Source: Pogona vitticeps | Taxonomy: Eukaryota > Chordata > Lepidosauria > Squamata > Agamidae | Assembly (NCBI RefSeq): GCF_051106095.1 | Contig: NC_135785.1 | Coordinates: 185,890,045-185,954,044, forward strand | DNA length: 64,000 nucleotides | Direction: 5' to 3' | Part shown: positions 58,441 through 64,000 of the stretch, in pieces | Layout: each line of letters opens with the position of its first letter | Position numbering within the stretch: position 1 is the first letter of the stretch | The notes under the pieces: generated by a model | The model's input: only the letters and a program-made list of their open reading frames with translations | Told to the model about the DNA's origin: nothing | The model's database searches: none | Made by a program: the position numbers and the translations under genes

Positions 58441-59196
58441 TTGCTTGAAGTCTGCCCATGCCCATTTTAATCACTGCACTCTTTATATTTAGGTGACTGC
58501 CTCTACTGAAGAAGCCCTTAAATTCATTAGAGAAGTAACTGTTAAATCCTGGAGAAAATCTTAGAGAGTTGGGACAGCGAGGGTGATCTTCTAGAAATGA
58601 ACATGAAATAAGACTGCACTATCAAAAATGACAACCATGTTTTGGTTAAGCAATGATAACCTTGGATTTTATAGTTCTTTTATTACGTATTTTTATTTTC
58701 CAAGGTCTTGGCTAGGGCCTAAGAATGTAAAACGAGTTCCACAAGTCCAGAGAATTTACATTTGTTTTCCATAGCAAATTGCTTTTGTAACCAACGCTGT
58801 CAAAAAGCAGTCTGCACTATGGTACAGGAGGCATATTTTCATCAACATCATATACTGTGGTCTACACCAGTCTATAGATCACAACGCCCTTGCCAGCAGC
58901 CTACCTGTCTTTCCCTCAGATCACATTACACACAAAATAAGAGCACATATTTCTAACAAGTGAGGAATTCCTGCCTTTACAGTTGCTTTGGAAAATACAT
59001 TAGAAAATACACTAGTCACCTCCAGGGCTGGCAACTCTTCCTCTGGACTAGAAACATAGAATTGTGAATGTCTTGGTCTGAACTACAAAAAAAAATAAAA
59101 TAAAAAAAAATAATAATAAAAAAGGTCTGGGCACCTAAAAGTACATTGTAGCAGAAATGATATATTTAAATGCTTACAGGCATAAGAGGTGCTTAC

Positions 59197-59248
59197 CTTT
59201 ATACCAAAAAAGGAGGCACAGAATCACACTTCTGAGCTTGAAATGCAT
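59197..59248 (-). CDS. RS1: RS1 exon 1 (start codon and signal peptide), 52 coding bp
   Basis: Minus strand: ATG at 59248-59246 reads MHFKLRSVILCLLFWYK and one more base before donor G/gtaagc. The 52 coding bases equal human exon 1 exactly, and the phase joins exon 2 to give Ala18. The sequence has a basic start and the hydrophobic run VILCLLFWY, as expected of a secretory signal peptide. Human has MSRKIEGFLLLLLFGYE. Conservation is low except for the LLF-Y pattern, so the call rests on length, phase, donor and signal-peptide character. The context aataaagATG is acceptable. The 5' UTR extent is unknown. Confidence 0.85.
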
Positions 59249-59315
59249 CTTTATTTTCCTTCACTGTTCAGCAATGGTTACTTAGTGTGTGGTACTGTTT
59301 TCTGAAAAGGGCTAA

Positions 59316-59321
59316 GATTAA
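59316..59321 (-). promoter_or_regulatory. Possible CRX-type site (TTAATC) upstream of RS1
   Basis: TTAATC on the minus strand about 70 bp upstream of the RS1 start codon fits the core bound by photoreceptor homeodomain factors CRX/OTX. Such sites drive RS1 in mammals. Another GGATTA lies at about 59694. The hexamer is common by chance in AT-rich DNA, and no TATA box is obvious. Confidence 0.25.
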
Positions 59322-59850
59322 CGTAAGCACAGGCTCATTAAGCTCCTTACTCTCTTTAGCTCTTAAGGGTTTACCCAAGGCAGCCATGCATTTACTATAT
59401 GATAGTAAGCTCAGTTGAGTTTTGAAGGAAATGCCAAGGGTAATGGCTTTAAAAGTAATCTCAGCATAAAGAAACAGGACATGTTCGTATATAGAAGTCC
59501 ACCATTTTATTCGTTCTTCCACTTTTAATATTTTCCTTAACACTGTTCTGCTAAAAATACACAGAAATTGAAAATAATACTCCCTGAACAAATGGAGTCA
59601 TGTGATAATAAATTAAAAACTGAATAGTAATTAATCGTCCAATTATAAGAAAGTGATTATGATTATAATGTAGTTTTTGAGCACACAGATTTGGATTAAT
59701 TGGTTATGGTTCCCGATTCTGAAACCATGGCATAGCCTGCTACCTTTTTGTTTGAAAGCCTCACTCAGTTGTTGGTATAACCACATTTTTTCCATATGTA
59801 GTCCCAGTTGAACAAAAATTTCCTTCACACAAATTTCCTCTGTCAATTCC

Positions 59851-59877
59851 CTTTCTTTCTTTTCTTTTCTTTTCTTT

Positions 59878-59953
<76 letters not shown>

Positions 59954-59955
59954 TC
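59851..59955 (+). repeat. (CTTT)n microsatellite
   Basis: About 100 bases of CTTT units, with TTTTC variants at the left end. On the minus strand it reads as poly (Lys-Glu-Arg) in an open frame, which is an artefact of the repeat. Confidence 0.95.
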
Positions 59956-60029
59956 AGCATATAACTATGATAGTGTTTACAAGTACATCACACACATCTG
60001 AGTATGGGCAGGGGTGGGTTACTAGATTA

Positions 60030-60420
60030 TACTAGATTAATAGATGATGAAATCGTTTTACGATTAGTTTTTTGCAATCGCTATAGCGATCGCAAAACAA
60101 CAATTCAATGTTGTTTTTTGCTTTACTTTGAATCAGTCCCTGCTTTGGGAACCGATTTTTCGCTTCACGAGGCTCAAAAACAGCTGATCATCGGGTTTTC
60201 AAAATGGCCGCCCGCTGTTTTCGGACCTATTTCCGAAAGACAGCTATCGAAAATGGCTTCCCCTATGGAGGATCTTCACTTTACGATGAGGTATTTTGCC
60301 CACTGGAACATTAACCAGTTTTTAATGCATTCCAATGGGTTTTTTACTTTCACTTGACGATATCGCTTAACAGCGATTTTAACAGAATGGATTATCGTCG
60401 TCAAGTGGGGCACCACTGTA
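60030..60420. mobile_element. Tigger-like non-autonomous element, copy C (one end lost)
   Basis: The right end caagtggggcaccactg followed by TA matches copies A and B. The interior (gcaatcgctatagcgatcgc, aaaatggccgcccgctg) follows copy A. The left terminus is eroded and replaced by attactagattatactagat-like text, so the start is approximate. Confidence 0.75.
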
Positions 60421-60899
60421 TTTGACACAGGAAGACTCCACCTTCAGGCTCCTACAAACAGTATCCCCTTCACAGAGAACATAGAGACCTTATTAAACCA
60501 AATCAAAGAGTGGAAGTCCACTGTCCTGTTCACGGTTGGCCCAGTAGATGGTAGATGTGGAAAAGGTAGAAGACAAATTTCTTTGATGTGTAACTGAAAA
60601 GATTGCCTGGGCCTTAATGGAAAACGCCTAATCCACACAAGACATAGGTGGAGAAATGCCTGGGCAGTAGCCAACCTCAGCAACAGAGATGGCACCTAGA
60701 GAGATTTTATTACACAACAGTCATGCCACTTTCTCTAGCATCACAATATTCAGAATGGAGTTGTCCTACGGTAAAACCAATGTTTTAGTCACCTCAGATT
60801 CATACAGGTAGGTAGGGCTGTAGCAGGTACCACGAACATTAAGAGCAAAACGTGATTAAAAGGTAACAAGGATCAAATGCATGCGGGCAAAGAGATCCT

Positions 60900-62110
60900 A
60901 AAACAGTAGGAGCCGGATTAGGCCTGTGTTTGTTCCAGCAAAGGCCCACCTATGGGAGGCTGGCGGTTTAGCACTCCCTGTTTGGTCGGCGACAAGTCCC
61001 TTTGTGTGAAACGGCTGGCTTTCCCCGTTGCAAGTGTGCATCCGTGCCCGCTGCACAGAAGGGCCTCGTGTATTTCACAATGCAGAGCTCTGCCTATCAG
61101 AACAGATCGTCCTGGTCGATCGAACTGATCGATCGATTGAACTCCGCTCCCGCCCTCCCCCTCTTTCTCTAGGTGCGTGGGGGGAATAATAAAGGGGACT
61201 TTTTTCTTTAACTAAAACAGAGCGTGATCGGCAGAGGCCCACGCTGCACACGCGTGGGTTCCCCTCCAAGGAAAGCACGCCACCCGAGCCCGTGAGCCAC
61301 TCCCTCCCCCTATTTCAGCGAGCTTTTGCTGGCGGCTCGCCTGCGTTTTCTCCCGTGCAGAGCCGGAGAGCGAGGGGGGAGGCGGCGGGGCAGGAGCAGC
61401 AAGGCTATTAGCGCCGAACCTGCAGCAGGTCGGGGAAAGCCCGTCCCGCCCTTCGCGGCTCCCTCCTTGTTGGCGTTGCGCGCCCGTGTTTCTTTATAGC
61501 ACCATTTCCTTGGCAACCCGGGAGGAAAACGTGCCCAGAAAGAGCCGGGGCGGGGGTGGAGGGTGTCTCCTGGTAGGCCTGCGCTAGGCTGTGCCCACTT
61601 CATTACGCCTCTCAGGATCTCCTTTGTGGAAAGCTCACACGACATGCGCAAGGTCTAGCCACCCGCAAATGCTATTATACGACCCCAAAAGCTAATATAA
61701 TATAACGTAATAATATATATATAATGGGTGGGAGCCGCATAAAGGCTGGTCTTGATTTCAATTCGCACGTTACCAGAGCAATGCATTTAAGCGTCTTCGG
61801 CTCAGAGAGGTAAACCTCAATGGTGGGCGAGAGAGAGTCTTAAATCCTCTCAGAAATCCCTCGCGCCCATCCCTAGATCCTCCGCCTTTCCCATGGCGGG
61901 CCTTCGGTTGGGGGCGGGGCACAACGGTTTAGAGAAGCCACGCGGAGGGCTCGGTGTCAAACGGTCGCCTGCTTTGTCTCCTCGGGGCTGAAGGCGCTTT
62001 TTCCTCACAAGCAGGCGGCGGCGAATCGAGCATTTGGGTCAGGAAGAGGTCTCAGCGCCCCACACCTACCGCAACCTAGCTATCCTGCCTCTCGCCCTGG
62101 TGAAGCAGAG
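60900..62110. promoter_or_regulatory. CpG island, probable promoter region
   Basis: GC content and CpG frequency rise sharply against the AT-rich flanks, with blocks such as cgtgcccgctgcaca, gcaggcggcggcgaatcgag and a GC-box ggggcggggc at about 61911-61920. There are also cgatcgatc runs at 61116-61137. The island lies about 1.7-2.9 kb upstream of the RS1 start codon and beside tRNA-Val. In human the next plus-strand gene here is PPEF1, so the island may hold its promoter; that is inference. I found no first exon with certainty. The 113-codon minus-strand frame at 61310-61651 looks like chance in GC-rich DNA. Confidence 0.6.
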
Positions 62111-62565
62111 GCAGTTGTGCCTCTGAGCATGTGCGTGGTCTTCAACCTGATTTATTTATAAGTTTCAGCCCGCCTTTGAAGGTGTACAGTACAGTACTTT
62201 CAGAGCTGTGCGATCCCAAATAAACGAAACGGCGAAGTTCAGCAGCAGTTTAAAGGCGAAACAGTTAATTCTAGCCTTACCAAGGGTGGCCCGTCACAAA
62301 CACCAACATGTTGGGATTGTATCCACATAATAAACACAAGTCCTGCGGTGTTAAAAAGCAGTTTTATTCCAATGGGCAGAGCTGTCACTATTCAATTTTC
62401 TGCTACATAAAGTATTAGCTTCATTTATTATGTAGTATCAACATCACTTTTAATTAATTAACTGCAAGCGGATAGGGAGAATGAGCTAGAATTTCTTCAC
62501 CTGCAGGGCTCCTCGTGATCAGAAACAGTTGGCAGACAAACATGTGAAAATGGCCGAAGAAAGGC

Positions 62566-62570
62566 AAAAA
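62566..62570 (-). terminator. Pol III terminator of tRNA-Val
   Basis: TTTTT on the minus strand begins 7 bases past the 3' end of the tRNA body, a normal distance for RNA polymerase III termination. Confidence 0.8.
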
Positions 62571-62576
62571 TTTAAG

Positions 62577-62649
62577 TGGTTCCACTGGGGCTCGAACCCA
62601 GGACCTTCTGCGTGTAAAGCAGACGTGATAACCACTACACTATGGAACC
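62577..62649 (-). tRNA. tRNA-Val (anticodon TAC)
   Basis: The minus strand gives a 73-base cloverleaf beginning GGTTCCATAGTGTAGTGG and ending GTTCGAGCCCCAGTGGAACCA. Acceptor arms GGTTCCA and TGGAACC pair fully. Anticodon TAC (plus strand gta, 62614-62616) sits in the loop between CTGC and GCAG stems. Internal A box (TAGTGTAGTGG) and B box (GGTTCGAGCC) are intact, there is no intron, and a T5 Pol III terminator follows at 62570-62566. As far as I recall, the sequence equals human tRNA-Val-TAC, one copy of which lies near RS1 on the human X. It is a functional-looking gene, not a SINE. Confidence 0.97.
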
Positions 62650-64000
62650 GCTGCGGCAACAGCCTTTCCAGCCAGCCTCCTTCTGTTATGCCGAAGTGCT
62701 TCCCACTTTGACGCTTCTTTTTTTCTACAGGGTCCTTGATGTTCCGCCCACTTTCAGCACAAACGGAGTCTCTGGCTAAACTAAGCTGTAAAAAAAGGCT
62801 GGGATGAAGACATTTCCACCTCATCAAGAATTTATTAGTTTTGACGTAACACTTTCCCGAGGAGTTTGCTTTTAAAGGTAGAGGCTCCAGAGCTAGCTTT
62901 TAATAAAATGTTATTGAGTCTGTTTTATTCCAATGGGCAGCTTTGCACATACGTTCACGTTATATATATACAGTATATATATCGTCCAAAGCGCGGGTGT
63001 GTGTATCCGACTTGACGTTTGATAAAAACACAGGCACGAAAAGGTCCTCCTGCTTTTGCAGCTAAAGTACAAAACTTATTTATTTCAAGTTCAATATGGA
63101 ATAAAAGTATTATTGTTTCATAGCTACGAACATCAAATAGGAAAGATAATGGGATGTACCTCCACCAATAATCATCAATCCAATAATTTCAGCATGTTTT
63201 TTTTTTTTAAAGGCAGCATCCCACCCTTTCCAGGAAAAGTGAACACAAATAGCATCCTGGCAGAATTAAGATAGGTATGTTTTAACTTAAAAGGTCATCT
63301 TGTATATCATAAAATGGAAAATAAAAGTCCAGGGGCATATAGTAATGCAGTGTCAGGAAAATAAAATCCCAAGATTTTTTCTGAAGTGAATTGGGGACTT
63401 AGGCTGTTTTCCCACAACCATCAGCAACTGAAATACAGCCCAGAAAACTAAAAGCCACAGCCATGGCGTGGGTGGCAAGAGATTCTGCAGCAGTGTACAC
63501 GAAGGGCTATGCACTTTCAGGTCCTTGGATGTGGGCTCGGTATTTGTGTCTAGAGGCAGACTAAGTTGTATGCATATTCCACAGGCAAGGGCAAGAAAAT
63601 GCTGGAGAAGGACTGCAGTGGAAATTTTCTTGTTCCATTTTCAGAAATGCTTACTCAACTATGAGGGCTAGAAGCCTTCTCCATCTGAAAAAGACAGTGG
63701 GAGGGAGGAAATTTCTGATTGTCAGAAATCTGCCGAGGGGACATGCCAATAACTTGTCAAATACTTGAACAAACCTATAGTAGTAAATTAAAGGTACAGG
63801 TGCTTATCACAACAGTCCCCATAGCCATCCACCCAGTTTTTTAAAAATGCAGAAATCTTTATCAAACCTTAGCAACAAATGAGGAACAAGTTTTCTGTAA
63901 ACCTAATGCCTCTGAATTGCCTCTTTCAAGGCCAAACTACAGTACTCCCAAATCCTTTGCACCATAATAAAGTAATTTTTTCAATAATATACTGTTCCAG
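62650..64000. other. Distal flank, no gene recognised
   Basis: AT-rich sequence with a short TATATA run (62962-62982), a T run (63197-63210) and a 19-bp segment (62922-62940) repeated from 62361-62379 on the other side of the tRNA. Open frames at 63056-63274 and 63468-63671 have no recognisable family. No RS1 or PPEF1 exon could be identified. Confidence 0.5.

Larger units (their letters stand above)
46180..59196 (-). other. RS1: RS1 intron 1
   Basis: About 13 kb, the largest intron, as in human. It holds a cluster of palindromic hAT-like arms (47391-47790), a Sauria SINE (48638-48963), a tRNA/CR1 SINE (52275-52400), a Bov-B LINE (53437-55137), hAT-like and palindromic elements (55737-58220) and a Penelope-like fragment (58296-58440). 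The block 51455-51905 has an open frame and a non-random look but no family I can name. No further host exon was found. Confidence 0.8.

Noticed and set aside
59643-59960. Lysine/glutamate/arginine-rich open frame
   Set aside because: It is the translation of the (CTTT)n microsatellite read in reverse.
61310-61651. 113-codon minus-strand frame in the CpG island
   Set aside because: Open frames are common by chance in GC-rich DNA; there are no recognisable domains and no splice context.

Overview
The window is vertebrate nuclear DNA, almost certainly from a squamate reptile (lizard or snake). Protein-coding sequence is sparse, split into short exons with GT/AG borders, and set in AT-rich introns. 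The repeats point the same way: four Sauria SINEs (tRNA head, Bov-B type tail), two sizeable Bov-B (RTE) LINE copies, an L1 remnant, CR1/L2-type tails, Penelope-like fragments, and many short palindromic DNA transposons (hAT-like and Tigger-like). I saw no retrovirus, LTR element, bacterial gene or CRISPR array.

Layout. (1) 1-9717, plus strand: the 3' end of CDKL5, with three coding exons at 5621-5743, 7047-7166 and 9328-9717 that end in the protein terminus known from the mammalian brain isoform. (2) About 9718-18420: probable long CDKL5 3' UTR and downstream sequence with several candidate poly(A) signals. (3) About 18420-29465: spacer between two converging genes, with SINE and LINE debris. 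(4) 29770-59248, minus strand: a complete RS1 (retinoschisin) gene. I rebuilt all six coding exons by eye; from first to last they are 52, 26, 106, 142, 196 and 156 bp. They join in frame into 225 codons, with all ten cysteines at the positions known in the human protein. (5) About 60900-62110: a CpG-rich island upstream of RS1. (6) 62577-62649, minus strand: an intact tRNA-Val(TAC) gene. The rest to 64000 has no gene I can recognise.

The order CDKL5 (+), RS1 (-), tRNA-Val is the order I recall from human Xp22.13, where PPEF1 (+) follows. The block therefore looks like conserved amniote synteny, and the CpG island is a reasonable place for the promoter of the next plus-strand gene (inference). 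CDKL5 is a neuronal serine/threonine kinase. RS1 is a secreted retinal adhesion protein. They share no pathway; what links them is conserved position and converging transcription.

Most unusual sequence: a 123-bp in-frame CDKL5 exon matching the size of a brain-enriched alternative exon known in mammals; two Penelope-like fragment families with minimal hammerhead-ribozyme cores (58376-58421 and 38530-38576); a composite insertion inside a Bov-B copy whose two halves recur elsewhere in the window; and several nested transposons with clear target-site duplications. All identifications are from memory of these families, without database searches.
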